This document shows, one piece after another, positions 16,736-24,077 of a stretch of 36,709 nucleotides of DNA. A program made the position numbers and the translations under genes. The DNA lies in assembly GCA_024276465.1 (NCBI GenBank), contig JAJRXD010000160.1:1-36709 (forward strand), in the 5' to 3' direction. Positions within the stretch are counted from its first letter, which is position 1, and each line of letters opens with the position of its first letter. Source of the DNA: Deltaproteobacteria bacterium. GTDB lineage: Bacteria > Desulfobacterota > WTBG01 > CAIYCZ01 > CAIRTM01. A model generated the notes under the pieces. The model searched no databases and had not been told where the DNA came from. It saw nothing but the letters and a program-made list of their open reading frames with translations.

Positions 16736-17015
16736 CCATCCCGACAGACGTGGATAAACTCCGAGCACGAAGAAAAAGAATATTAACCGCAGACACATCC
16801 AGGAAAATTAATTATTACAAATATCCGTCGAAGATCCTCGTAAAGACAGGGATGAACGCAGGTTTTTTTATATTACCATCCCGACAGACGTGGATAAACT
16901 CCGAGCACGAAGAAAAAGAATATTAACCGCAGACACACGCAGAAAAATTAATTATTACAAATATCCGTCGAATATCCTCGTAAAGACAGGGATGAACGCA
17001 GGTTTTTTTATATTA
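16736..17015. repeat. 140-bp tandem duplication plus shared fragments
   Basis: Two adjacent 140-base copies begin at CCATCCCGACAGACGTGG (16736 and 16876). Both run through GAGCACGAAGAAAAAGAATA, TTAACCGCAGACACA, AATTAATTATTACAAATATC and GATGAACGCAGGTTTTTTTA, with only scattered differences. A shorter duplicated stretch, ACAATGCCAGGCAGTGCATG, occurs just upstream (16591 and 16705). Parts recur in inverted orientation near 20955 and 23757. The gap 16357-17007 holds no gene. Confidence 0.88.
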
Positions 17016-17196
17016 CAAGAACACGAAGAGCACGAAGGGTTATAAAAGGATGCTGTAATTTGAATTTAATTGCTTTTAAAGAGAGTTCATGGGCGAGACA
17101 TTGCTCGTAAGTTGATTCAAGCAAACCCGGCCCAAGATGCCTGTGGACTTCAATTGCACAGCCAATAACTCTGTTTGATAAATCATCAAATTCCAT
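17008..17196 (-). pseudogene. Internally deleted GxxExxY gene
   Basis: Residues 1-51 (MEFDDLSNRVIGCAIEVHRH..., with the motif G-L-L-E-S-T-Y at 24-30) are nearly identical to the intact copy at 11404-11775. After KLQHPF the frame passes directly into translated CACGAAG repeat (ITLRALRVLVI). The deletion removes the whole nuclease-like core (Asp67, Glu77, Lys79). Both flanking inverted arrays remain: CTTCGTG x3 before the start (17202-17226) and CACGAAG x2 after the break (17022-17037). It is therefore a deletion derivative with intact ends. Confidence 0.85.
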
Positions 17197-17201
17197 TTTT
17201 T

Positions 17202-17226
17202 CTTCGTGCTCTTCGTGAGCTTCGTG
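17202..17226. repeat. CTTCGTG array bordering the deleted GxxExxY copy
   Basis: Three CTTCGTG units at 17202, 17211 and 17220 lie six bases upstream of the GxxExxY start on the minus strand. The opposite array is at 17022-17037. Beyond it, a third copy of CCATCCCGACAGACGTGG starts near 17251, joined to GAGCACGAAGAAAAAACG. From there to 17409 there is only the leader of the next gene. Confidence 0.88.
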
Positions 17227-17409
17227 GTGAAAAATCTTTTTTTAATACTACCATCCCGACAGACGTGGATAAACTCCGAGCACGAAGAAAAAACGTTGAG
17301 ATTACCACCCCCCTGATCCCTTTTTCTTTTATTTTTTTGTAATTATTTTTGTGTTTCATTCGAAAAGATACTACAATTAAGTCAATTTTCAAAGAGGTGA
17401 TATTAATAT

Positions 17410-18291
17410 ATGGACAAAACCCTCAAGTACATTCTCATAACCCCTTCACGAAACGAAGAAAAATACATTGAAAAGACTATAAAATCAGTTATAGAACAGA
17501 CTTTTCTGCCTGAAAAATGGATAATCGTAAGTGACGGGTCCACGGACAGGACAGATGAAATTGTAAAGCATTATGAAAGCAAAGCTGATTTTATCCAGCT
17601 TTTAAGAAGAGAGCCGGGCACAGGCAGGGATTTTGGATCAAAAGTTTATGCGATCATGGAAGGGGTGAGAAAAATTCCAGAAACAACTGATTACAGCTTT
17701 ATCGGAGTCATGGATTCTGATGTCTCTTTTGAACCCTCGTTTTTTGAGGATGTACTGTCAAAGATGGAGTCTAATAAAAAAATTGGTATTGGCAGTGCAG
17801 TAGTTTATGAGCAGACATCCGGAAAATGGATTCCTAAATCCTACAACTATGAATGGAGTGCATCAGGATCAATGCAGATGTTTAGCAGGCAGTGTTTTGA
17901 AGCAACAGGTGGATACATACCCCTTAAGCGCGGTGGGGTTGACATGATTGCTGAGGTTATGGCTCGAATGAACGGATGGCAGGCCACGACTTTTCCTGAT
18001 ATGAAAATATATCATCATCGCCGTATGGGTGCGGAAAAAGGCAGCACTCTTTATGCAAACTTTCGCCGTGGAATGATGGAATATGTAAACGGGTATCACC
18101 CTCTGTTTCAGACAGCCCGGTTTTTTTCATGGATACCTTTACCCCCTTTTCTGCTTGCAGCAGTTTTCCGGACATCAGGTTATCTGTGGTCAATGATGCG
18201 CAGGGAGCCTTTTGCAGTGCCTCTTGATGTTGCAATGTATCTTAGAAAAGAACAGATGATGAGACTTAAACAGGCAGTTTTAAAAAAGTAA
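17410..18291 (+). CDS. Glycosyltransferase family 2 (GT-A fold)
   Basis: The 293-residue protein has the GT2 N-terminal domain: ILITPSRNEEKYIEKTI (residues 8-24), IVSDGSTDRTDEIV near 39-52 with the nucleotide-binding Asp, and VMDSDVSF near 100 as the DxD-type metal site. A hydrophobic stretch near the C-terminus (FFSWIPLPPFLLAAVF, near 238) may hold it at the inner membrane. AGAGGTG precedes the ATG by about 11 bases. The gene at 28989-29882 is a clear paralogue: the first 60 residues and the C-terminal REPxxVPxxxAMxxxxEQMMRLK-type tail align. It probably adds a sugar to the lipid-linked repeat unit. It is separated from the flippase by a 300-base repeat region. Confidence 0.92.
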   Translation: MDKTLKYILITPSRNEEKYIEKTIKSVIEQTFLPEKWIIVSDGSTDRTDEIVKHYESKADFIQLLRREPGTGRDFGSKVYAIMEGVRKIPETTDYSFIGVMDSDVSFEPSFFEDVLSKMESNKKIGIGSAVVYEQTSGKWIPKSYNYEWSASGSMQMFSRQCFEATGGYIPLKRGGVDMIAEVMARMNGWQATTFPDMKIYHHRRMGAEKGSTLYANFRRGMMEYVNGYHPLFQTARFFSWIPLPPFLLAAVFRTSGYLWSMMRREPFAVPLDVAMYLRKEQMMRLKQAVLKK

Positions 18292-18377
18292 AACAGGAGC
18301 AAAGGCACAGAGGAAAAACGGGTTGCGAGTTACGTGTTGCGGGTTAAAGCAGCACTGAAAGAAAAAAAGAATTGAAC

Positions 18378-18585
18378 CATGAAGGCACGAAGGACACGAA
18401 GGAAAAAAGACAGGGGCAAAGGCACAAGGGCACAAAGCATGCAGGTTGTGGTTGATGAAAAGCAGGGCTGTCATTTCGAACGAATGTGAGAAATCTTCAT
18501 TTCCTTCGTGCTCTTCGTGTTCTTCGTGGTGGAAAGAAAAAAAGAATTGAACCATGAAGTCACGAAGAGCACGAAGGAGGAAAGA
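18378..18585. repeat. CACGAAG arrays and inverted pair before the flippase gene
   Basis: A forward array (GGCACGAAGGACACGAAGG, about 18383-18402) is followed by CAAAGGCACAAGGGCACAAAG. Next is the dispersed phrase GTCATTTCGAACGAATGTGAG (about 18470-18490), which has a relative near 23450. Then comes an inverted pair: CTTCGTG at 18504-18528 and CACGAAG at 18561-18576. Its last bases, GAAGGAGGAAAG, form the apparent ribosome-binding site of the flippase. The stretch AAAGAAAAAAAGAATTGAAC occurs twice (about 18357 and 18534). Confidence 0.85.
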
Positions 18586-18591
18586 AATATT

Positions 18592-20064
18592 TTGCTCTCA
18601 AAAATACGCTCCATAATTAAATCAGATGAACTGAAGGGCAGGTTTGCCAGGGGCGGGATTATCCTTACAGGTGCGTCAGGTTTTGAAGTTGTACTCAGGT
18701 TTATCCGCAATATTATTCTTGTAAGGCTCCTTGCACCTGAGTACTTTGGCCTTATGGCAACCATAATGTCATCAGTTGCTGTTTCCGAGGCTTTTACTGA
18801 AGTTGGAATAAGGCAGGCTGTAATTCAAAACAAGCACGGGAAAACATCAGATTTTCTCAATGTTGCATTCTGGTTTTCCGCTATAAGGGCAGTATGCCTT
18901 TACCTCATTGCTTTTTTCATATCCCCGCTGCTGTGCAGCTATTTTAAGCAGCCCGAGCTGCTTGTGCCCATGCGTGTTGCTTTTTCAGTCCTGTTTTTTA
19001 ACGGTATTATTTGTCCGAAGACACATGTCCTTGAAAGAGATTTTAATTTTCTGAAATGGATTATAATAAAACAGACCCCGGCTGTTATTAACCTGATTAC
19101 AGCAGTGCTGCTGAGCCTTTATTATAAAAGTGTCTGGCCCCTGGTCCTGGGCTACACCATTGAACATACTTCAGTCTGCCTGTTTTCATACCTTCTGCTT
19201 CCTTTCAGGCCGTCCATGAAAATTGACAGAAAGAAGCTGACAGATCTTCTGCATTTTGCCCGTGGCATGGTTGGGCTACCCATACTGTCTGCTGTTTTTT
19301 TCCAGTTTGACATTTTCATGCTTGGGCGGTTTGTTACAATGGAGGAGCTTGGACTTTATTCCATGGCAAGAATTTTTGCTCTTGTGCCGCTTAATGTTTT
19401 CTCTAAAATCGTATCCAGGCTTGTACTGTCTGCTTTTACAAATCTTCAGAATAAAGAGCAGGAGCTCAGGAACTGGTTTTTGAAAATAACTGACCTGACC
19501 ATCATGATAAGCATGCCTGTTATAGGCTTATGCATTGTTGCTTCCAGGTCCCTGCTTGCTGTTGTTTATGGAGAAAAATATGCTGCTGTTTCAACCCCTT
19601 TTTCAATTCTTATGACCTATGTCATGGTGCGGATGCTGAGCACTATCATGATGCAGCTCTATTTTTCATACGCAAAGCCTCATCTGCAGAGGCGCTATGC
19701 CCTTGTAAGGGCAATCATTGTTCTTGTTATTGCCTATCCTGCAATTAAGATGTTTGGACTGGTTGGCGGGGCATCAACAGTTCTTATCGGTATGCTGAGC
19801 CTTTTTGTACTTCAGCTCAGAGGAACTGTAAAACTGACAGGCCTGAAAATGGACAGCTATTTAAAGTGTCTGCTCAGGGGGCTGATGTATTCGTCCATAG
19901 TATTAATCCCAGGATTTTTTTCAAGAATTTTTCTTTTCGAGTCAGATATTGTTATTATAATTTTCTGTGTGGTTCTGTGCTTTGCTGCATGGGCAGTTGC
20001 CATAAATACTCAGCACTACAAAAACATGCTTTTCAGGGAAAGCCATGAACAAAACAAACCATGA
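18592..20064 (+). CDS. Wzx-type polysaccharide flippase (PST/MOP family)
   Basis: The 490-residue integral membrane protein has about 12-14 hydrophobic helices. Its start, RFARGGIILTGASGFEVVLRF and IILVRLLAPEYFGLMA, is the signature of oligosaccharide flippases (Polysacc_synt, MOP superfamily). Such proteins move the undecaprenyl-linked repeat unit to the periplasmic face. The frame is open back to 18508, but the first 28 codons (MLFVFFVVERKKELN...) translate CACGAAG repeats. I choose the TTG at 18592, ten bases after a GGAGG that belongs to the repeat. The gene overlaps the sulfotransferase by 20 bases, so they form an operon. With the polymerase-like gene at 7233-8522 it indicates a Wzx/Wzy pathway. 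Confidence 0.9.
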   Translation: MLSKIRSIIKSDELKGRFARGGIILTGASGFEVVLRFIRNIILVRLLAPEYFGLMATIMSSVAVSEAFTEVGIRQAVIQNKHGKTSDFLNVAFWFSAIRAVCLYLIAFFISPLLCSYFKQPELLVPMRVAFSVLFFNGIICPKTHVLERDFNFLKWIIIKQTPAVINLITAVLLSLYYKSVWPLVLGYTIEHTSVCLFSYLLLPFRPSMKIDRKKLTDLLHFARGMVGLPILSAVFFQFDIFMLGRFVTMEELGLYSMARIFALVPLNVFSKIVSRLVLSAFTNLQNKEQELRNWFLKITDLTIMISMPVIGLCIVASRSLLAVVYGEKYAAVSTPFSILMTYVMVRMLSTIMMQLYFSYAKPHLQRRYALVRAIIVLVIAYPAIKMFGLVGGASTVLIGMLSLFVLQLRGTVKLTGLKMDSYLKCLLRGLMYSSIVLIPGFFSRIFLFESDIVIIIFCVVLCFAAWAVAINTQHYKNMLFRESHEQNKP

Positions 20065-20935
20065 TAAATCTGAAAAAAAAGGACGACTCCCTGATTTTAT
20101 GCTCATAGGATCTGCAAAATCAGGCACCAGCACCCTGTATGAATATCTGTACAAACACCCTGAAATTTTCATGTCAGAAATAAAAGAGCCTGAATTTTTC
20201 AGCAGGCAGGAGGTGTATGACCGTGGTATTTTGTGGTACAAAAGCCTTTTTGCAGAAGCTGGAGAAAATCAGGTTTGCGGAGAAGCATCAACCACCTACA
20301 CACGATGGCCACACACTCTTGACGCGCCTGAAAAAATAGCTCAGGCAGTGCGTGACCCCAAATTTATTTACATTATGCGCCACCCGGTTGACAGAGCTTA
20401 TTCTCATTACGGGCATCACATGCGCCTCGGAGTCACAATGACATTTGAGCAGGCTCTTGAAAGGGATGATATTTATGCTGACTGCAGCATGTACATGAAG
20501 CAGATAGAGCGCTTTCTGCGATTTTTCCCTGCAGAATGTTTTCTGTTTCTTTTTTATGATGAACTCAGGCAGACTCCCCGGAATCTGCTTGAAAAAATAT
20601 ACAGATTCCTTAATGTTCAGCAGGGTGATTTTATATCTGATGGTATTGTCAGGCGCAATATCGGGGGTGCTGAAACTTTCATAAGGTCTAAAACAACCAT
20701 GAGGCTGAAAAAGATCCCCCTTCTTTCTTCCATTATAGATTGCATGCCCAGGAAAACAAAAGATGCAGTATTTGAAATCCTGAAAAATTCCTTTATTGGA
20801 CGCAGGGTAAAGTCGCAGTACAAGCTTCAGCCAATGCTGCCTGAAACAAGAAAAAAACTGCTGGATCTGTTTGAGGAGCCCAACAGGAAACTTGAAAAAT
20901 TCTTAGGTGTTAGCCTGGACAGGTGGAGGGTTTGA
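20045..20935 (+). CDS. Sulfotransferase domain protein (PAPS-dependent)
   Basis: The 296-residue protein has both PAPS-binding signatures: the 5'-phosphosulfate loop IGSAKSGTSTLYEYL (residues 19-33) and the 3'-phosphate motif YIMRHPVDRAYSHYGHH (about 107-123). It also has KEPEFFS near 55 and the acidic/basic C-terminal segment ending LEKFLGVSLDRW, typical of heparan-type NDST/HS3ST-like sulfotransferases in bacteria. It would transfer sulfate from PAPS to a hydroxyl or amino group of the glycan in the cytoplasm. Its start lies inside the flippase gene, so the two are translationally linked. No PAPS synthesis genes are in the window. Confidence 0.92.
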   Translation: MNKTNHDKSEKKGRLPDFMLIGSAKSGTSTLYEYLYKHPEIFMSEIKEPEFFSRQEVYDRGILWYKSLFAEAGENQVCGEASTTYTRWPHTLDAPEKIAQAVRDPKFIYIMRHPVDRAYSHYGHHMRLGVTMTFEQALERDDIYADCSMYMKQIERFLRFFPAECFLFLFYDELRQTPRNLLEKIYRFLNVQQGDFISDGIVRRNIGGAETFIRSKTTMRLKKIPLLSSIIDCMPRKTKDAVFEILKNSFIGRRVKSQYKLQPMLPETRKKLLDLFEEPNRKLEKFLGVSLDRWRV

Positions 20936-20954
20936 TAAAACAGGGCAGGGTGGT

Positions 20955-21063
20955 TTTATTATTGCGAGGATCTTCGACGTATATTTGTAATAATTAATTT
21001 TTCTGCGTGTGTCTGCGGTTAGTATTCCTGAAATAACCACGAAGGGCACGAAGGACACGAAGG
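20955..21063. repeat. Inverted copy of the 140-bp unit plus CACGAAG array
   Basis: From GCGAGGATCTTCGACG (20963) through TTTGTAATAATTAATTTTTC to TGTCTGCGGTTAGTATT, this is the reverse complement of the core of the unit at 16736-17015. It is followed by CACGAAG units at 21038, 21047 and 21056. The block lies between the sulfotransferase stop and the hicA stop. Confidence 0.82.
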
Positions 21064-21106
21064 GAAAAGGAAAACTGATATTTCAGGACATGACCCTGGG
21101 CTGGTG

Positions 21107-21331
21107 TTAAAGATTTTTTTTCAATTCTTTTTTTGTGATGTCGCAGTCTCGTAAAATTTGAGCAAGAAGTCCACGACCTATAGCCTCTCCTCTGTGAAGT
21201 GGAATAACTGTGCATCGGCCATTTTGATGTTGCAGAAAATGATGACTGCCTTTTACACGTACTACTTCGAAACCAAGTTTGCGCAATGCTCGAATCAGCC
21301 GAGTGCCTGTTATTGATGGAAACGCGGTCAT
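21107..21331 (-). CDS. hicA: HicA-family mRNA interferase toxin
   Basis: The 74-residue protein has the full HicA (YcfA) pattern: PSITGTRLIRALRKLGFEVV, VKGSHHFLQH with the catalytic His, VIPLHRGEAIGRGLL and LAQILRDCDIT. It degrades mRNA when free of antitoxin. The ATG at 21331 overlaps the hicB stop in TGATG, so translation is coupled. Antitoxin comes first and toxin second, the reverse of the classical hicAB order but common for this subtype. The last residues (KKELKKNL) may run slightly past the usual end. Confidence 0.9.
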   Translation of the reverse strand: MTAFPSITGTRLIRALRKLGFEVVRVKGSHHFLQHQNGRCTVIPLHRGEAIGRGLLAQILRDCDITKKELKKNL

Positions 21332-21534
21332 CAATTTACCGCCACTTTTTGCACACCAATAAATTCATTGGATATTGGCTTTTCCACCTCAAGACAAAGT
21401 TCAATTGCTTCTTTAATCCTCTTTATTAATGTATCAAGAGATTTGGCCTGAGTATGACAACCGCGAAGTGACGGTACTGAAGCAACAAAATACCCATCCT
21501 CATCTTTTTCTATTATTACGCTAAATTCCTTCAT
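21331..21534 (-). CDS. hicB: HicB-family antitoxin
   Basis: The 67-residue protein is a short, single-domain HicB: FSVIIEKDEDGYFVASVPSL, RGCHTQAKSLDTLIKRIKEA and IELCLEVEKP. This is the partial RNase-H-like fold that binds and blocks HicA. No separate DNA-binding domain is present, as is usual for this size class. GGAG lies eight bases before the ATG. The gene starts 40 bases after the stop of a truncated vapC, so part of its promoter region derives from the vapBC locus. Confidence 0.9.
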   Translation of the reverse strand: MKEFSVIIEKDEDGYFVASVPSLRGCHTQAKSLDTLIKRIKEAIELCLEVEKPISNEFIGVQKVAVN

Positions 21535-21573
21535 TTTTTAAACTCCAAAATCACTCTTGTCCAAAATCGGGTT

Positions 21574-21675
21574 TTATTTGGACAGCATATAAAGTTTGCT
21601 GACAACCTGATATTTGTCAGCCAGTTTGCCATCAGTAAACCATTCTAACCATCCACAGGAGTCAACAATAATCAT
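21574..21675 (-). pseudogene. vapC: VapC (PIN-domain) toxin, only the N-terminus left
   Basis: Starting in a TGATG overlap with the AbrB-type antitoxin gene, the frame reads MIIVDSCGWLEWFTDGKLAD and 13 more residues, then TAA. MIIVDSxGWxExFxxG is the classic PIN-domain start carrying the first catalytic Asp. Full VapC toxins are about 130 residues, so about 100 residues and the other acidic residues are missing. The stop falls just where the hicBA upstream region begins. Confidence 0.75.
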
Positions 21676-21881
21676 CAGAAACGATCCTTTTTTTCCCGGT
21701 AGTCAGCGATTTTGGCACCTGCTGCAAAACCTCTTAACTCCTCAAGAGAGGACTGCGGGATAAGAATAAGAAGTTTGTCTTTCTCTATAACAGTCAACTT
21801 TTGTTTGGGTTTCAGGTTAAGATGTTCTCTGACTGACTTTGGAATTACCACCTGATATTTGTTAGAGATAGTTGTCTGCAT
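21675..21881 (-). CDS. vapB: AbrB/MazE/SpoVT-type antitoxin (VapB-like)
   Basis: The 68-residue protein begins with the swapped-hairpin DNA-binding domain MQTTISNKYQVVIPKSVREH, followed by LNLKPKQKLTVIEKDKLLIL. Its C-terminal part (SSLEELRGFAAGAKI) is the toxin-binding tail seen in VapB partners of PIN toxins. The ATG at 21881 has GGAG six bases upstream and is preferred to the preceding GTG. It should repress its own operon. Because its toxin is truncated, it is now an orphan antitoxin. Confidence 0.85.
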   Translation of the reverse strand: MQTTISNKYQVVIPKSVREHLNLKPKQKLTVIEKDKLLILIPQSSLEELRGFAAGAKIADYREKKDRF

Positions 21882-22097
21882 CACATTCTCCTTTTTGATA
21901 AGCTATGCAATAAGGCTAAGTAATTTCTAATTGAATGTCAAGAGACAAATGGGCAGGAGCTTCCCCCTGAATTGCAGGACAGATTGAAAGTCTGTAATCC
22001 TGAGTGATTGCAGGATGGCAGCAAACAGGTACTTTTCTTTGCCTGCTCCAAAGAAAATCCCGATGAATATCGGGACAGGCTATGGCAATCTCATCTG

Positions 22098-22260
22098 TTT
22101 TTCTTCGTGCTCGGAGTTTATCCACGTCTGTCGGGATGGTAGTATTAAAAAAAGATTTTTCACCACGAAGCTCACGAAGAGCACGAAGAGTAAAAAGCCT
22201 GACCCATTTGTCATTCCCGCGTGCTTTTAGCGGGAATCCAGTAGTGCTGGTGGTAGATAA
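22098..22260. repeat. Mixed CACGAAG palindrome and the first copy of a 91-bp repeat
   Basis: The left arm (TTTTTCTTCGTGCTCGGAG, TTATCCACGTCTGTCGGGAT) and a right arm with CACGAAG at 22166, 22175 and 22184 flank GTAGTATTAAAAAAAGATT. The 91-base repeat 22170-22260 (TAAAAAGCCTGACCCATTTG, ATTCCCGC...GCGGGAAT hairpin, CAGTAGTGCTGGTGGTAGAT) recurs directly at 23987-24077. A CCCGATGAATATCGGG palindrome is at 22058-22073. The rest of the gap 21885-22320 shows no gene. Confidence 0.82.
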
Positions 22261-22320
22261 ATGTTGATTTTTTATAGCATAATTACGAGCAATTTGTGTC
22301 TACATTATATAGGGGGCTGA

Positions 22321-22421
22321 AAAGATACAATCGAGGCGGCTCGTAATAATCTCAGGGAAGCCTTGGAGCTGTTTTTTGAAACTGCTTCTCCTGATGAAAA
22401 TAAACAGCGCCTCCATGATGA
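22321..22421 (+). pseudogene. HicB-like antitoxin fragment
   Basis: The plus frame reads TIEAARNNLREALELFFETA followed by SPDENKQRLHDEIF. This matches the C-terminal part of the HicB/UPF0150 domain (xxEALxNLREAIELFLE...). A TGA directly precedes it and the frame runs on into unrelated residues. The N-terminal beta-strands are absent. It lies 120 bases upstream of the HEPN gene and is not expected to be translated. Confidence 0.6.
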
Positions 22422-22541
22422 AATTTTTAATGGGTGCCCCCGGAACTTCCCCTTGTTTTTGTTGACATGCAATTTCACCAGTTCTATAATTTATGCGCTA
22501 TTTAAAAGGATATTATTAAAATAAATCTCGGTCGTCAAAAA

Positions 22542-22934
22542 ATGAATATCAAAGAACATGTTCAACATTGGCTTGATGGAGCAGACCATGATTGGGATAC
22601 AGCATGTAGTTTGTTTTTATCAGAAAAATATGACTGGTGCTTATTTCTTGGACATTTGGTTCTGGAAAAGACATTGAAAGCACTTTATATACAAGATAAT
22701 AACAATCAACTGCCGCCAAAAACGCATAACCTTATTAAATTAGTAAGACATACAAACCTGACTCTGACTGAAGATCAAGAAAATTTTCTGGATGAAGTGT
22801 CTGATTTTAATCAGGAAGCAAGGTATCCCCAATATAAATATGAATTCTATAAGAAATGCGATAAAGAGTTTACCGAACATTATTACCACAAAATTGAAGA
22901 GATGAAGATATGGCTAAAATCCCAGATAAAGTAA
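22542..22934 (+). CDS. HEPN-domain protein (toxin-like partner of an MNT pair)
   Basis: The 130-residue helical protein matches the HEPN family: WLDGADHDWDTACSLF, DWCLFLGHLVLEKTLKALYI, LPPKTHNLIKLVRHTNL and FNQEARYPQYKYEFYKKCD. HEPN proteins paired with minimal nucleotidyltransferases are RNase-type toxins or their relatives. I do not see a clear RX4-6H catalytic motif, so this one may lack RNase activity. The start of the nucleotidyltransferase gene lies 25 bases inside its 3' end. The pair sits between two direct 91-bp repeats. Confidence 0.88.
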   Translation: MNIKEHVQHWLDGADHDWDTACSLFLSEKYDWCLFLGHLVLEKTLKALYIQDNNNQLPPKTHNLIKLVRHTNLTLTEDQENFLDEVSDFNQEARYPQYKYEFYKKCDKEFTEHYYHKIEEMKIWLKSQIK

Positions 22935-23227
22935 TAAAAACAATAGATCAATTCTTGAAAAAATTGACTGAAAATAAAATCATTATCGAAAAAGCTGTTC
23001 TATTTGGAAGTTACGCTCAAGGTACATATACAGAATGGAGTGATATAGATATCGCAATCGTATCTAAATCATTTGAAGGCGAACGCTTTATTGACAGGGG
23101 TAAAATCAGACGCATTAAACTTATGGTTAGTTGTGACCTTGAGCCTGTACCCTACACTCCAGAAGATTTTAATATTGAAAATCCTTTTGTAAAAAAAATC
23201 CTTGAAACAGGTATCCGGGTTGCTTGA
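22910..23227 (+). CDS. MNT-domain nucleotidyltransferase (antitoxin-like)
   Basis: The 105-residue protein has the minimal nucleotidyltransferase signature GSYAQGTYTEWSDIDIAIVS (residues 36-55). This is GSx10DxD, with both metal-binding Asp residues, followed by a short helical tail ending in VKKILETGIRVA. In HEPN-MNT toxin-antitoxin pairs the MNT protein neutralises HEPN, in studied cases by adding AMP to it. The 25-base overlap with the HEPN gene implies coupled translation. About 1.1 kb without genes follows, filled mostly with dispersed repeats (23450-24077). Confidence 0.9.
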   Translation: MAKIPDKVIKTIDQFLKKLTENKIIIEKAVLFGSYAQGTYTEWSDIDIAIVSKSFEGERFIDRGKIRRIKLMVSCDLEPVPYTPEDFNIENPFVKKILETGIRVA

Positions 23228-23641
23228 TCACAAAGAGAAGATTTCTCCACAGCCTGTCCCCTTATTTTATATGCGGGAGAACTTCACAGCAAAATCCAAT
23301 TGAAAGCGACCAATTTTTCACTTAACAAATATAACACAGACATAAAGTATGCGCTGAATTTCCTTCCTAACCCTTCTTTAGTTAAAGGAGAGATTAGGGG
23401 GGAGGTCTGTTTCAAATATTCCTTTTAACCCCTATGTTCACCCTCTATTGTCATTTCGACCGCAGGGAGAAATCTTTCCCCCCCTTCGTGTCTCTTCGTG
23501 CTTGCAGTTTATCCTGAGTTATCGGGGTGGTAAGGCTTTCCCTTCCTTCTTTTTCTTCGTGGTAAACTGCTGTTCCTTTTTCTCTGTGCCTTTTCTTCTT
23601 TGCTATAGAATAACGGGACAATTAGATACTGCAATTCCCAT

Positions 23642-23745
23642 CCCCACAGACAGGGATTGACCATATGCTTATGATGCCCATCAGGCGGGCAGGCCAGTCG
23701 TGCCGTAGTTTAAAAGAACGAAGGCTGATCGACCGCCTGATTGTC
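23642..23745. repeat. Palindromic repeat (CATCAGGCGGGCAGG family) with an internal insert
   Basis: CCCCACAGACAGGGATTGAC, CATATGCTTATGATGCCCAT and CAGGCGGGCAGG lead to CGACCGCCTGATTG. At 32866-32940 and 34717-34770 the reverse complement of this sequence is continuous. Here about 35 bases (CAGTCGTGCCGTAGTTTAAA and following) sit between GGGCAGG and TCGACCGCC. Confidence 0.75.
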
Positions 23746-23756
23746 AGTCCCGTTAT

Positions 23757-24077
23757 TCAACGAAGATCTTCGATGTATAATTTGTAATAATTAATTTTCC
23801 TGGATCTGTCTGCGGTTAATATGGTTTTTCTTCGTGAGCTTCGTGCTCTTCGTGGTGATATAAAAAAACCTGCACTGCCTGTCATTGTCCCGATAAATCG
23901 GGACAGGCTACGGTAATCTCTTCTTTTCCTTCCTGTCGGGATGGTAGATAAAATATTATTATTTCTGCTTCTGTATTCACCACTAAGCACACGAAGAGCA
24001 CGAAGGGTAAAAAGCCTGACCCATTTGTCATTCCCGCGTGCTTTTAGCGGGAATCCAGTAGTGCTGGTGGTAGATAA
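23757..24077. repeat. Repeat block: 140-bp core, CACGAAG arrays, CCTGTCCCGA palindrome, second 91-bp repeat
   Basis: The block contains, in order, CGAAGATCTTCGATG with TTTGTAATAATTAATTTTCC (the core of the 16736 unit, inverted), CTTCGTG units at 23829, 23838 and 23847, TGTCCCGATAAATCGGGACA near 23888, and a degenerate CACGAAG array at 23978-24007. It ends with the 91-base direct repeat 23987-24077, a near-identical copy of 22170-22260. No gene is visible in 23228-24199. Confidence 0.82.

Noticed and set aside
21712-21728. TTGGCACCTGCTGCAAAA as a sigma-54 promoter
   Set aside because: The GG to GC distance is eight, not ten, and the site lies inside the vapB gene on the opposite strand.
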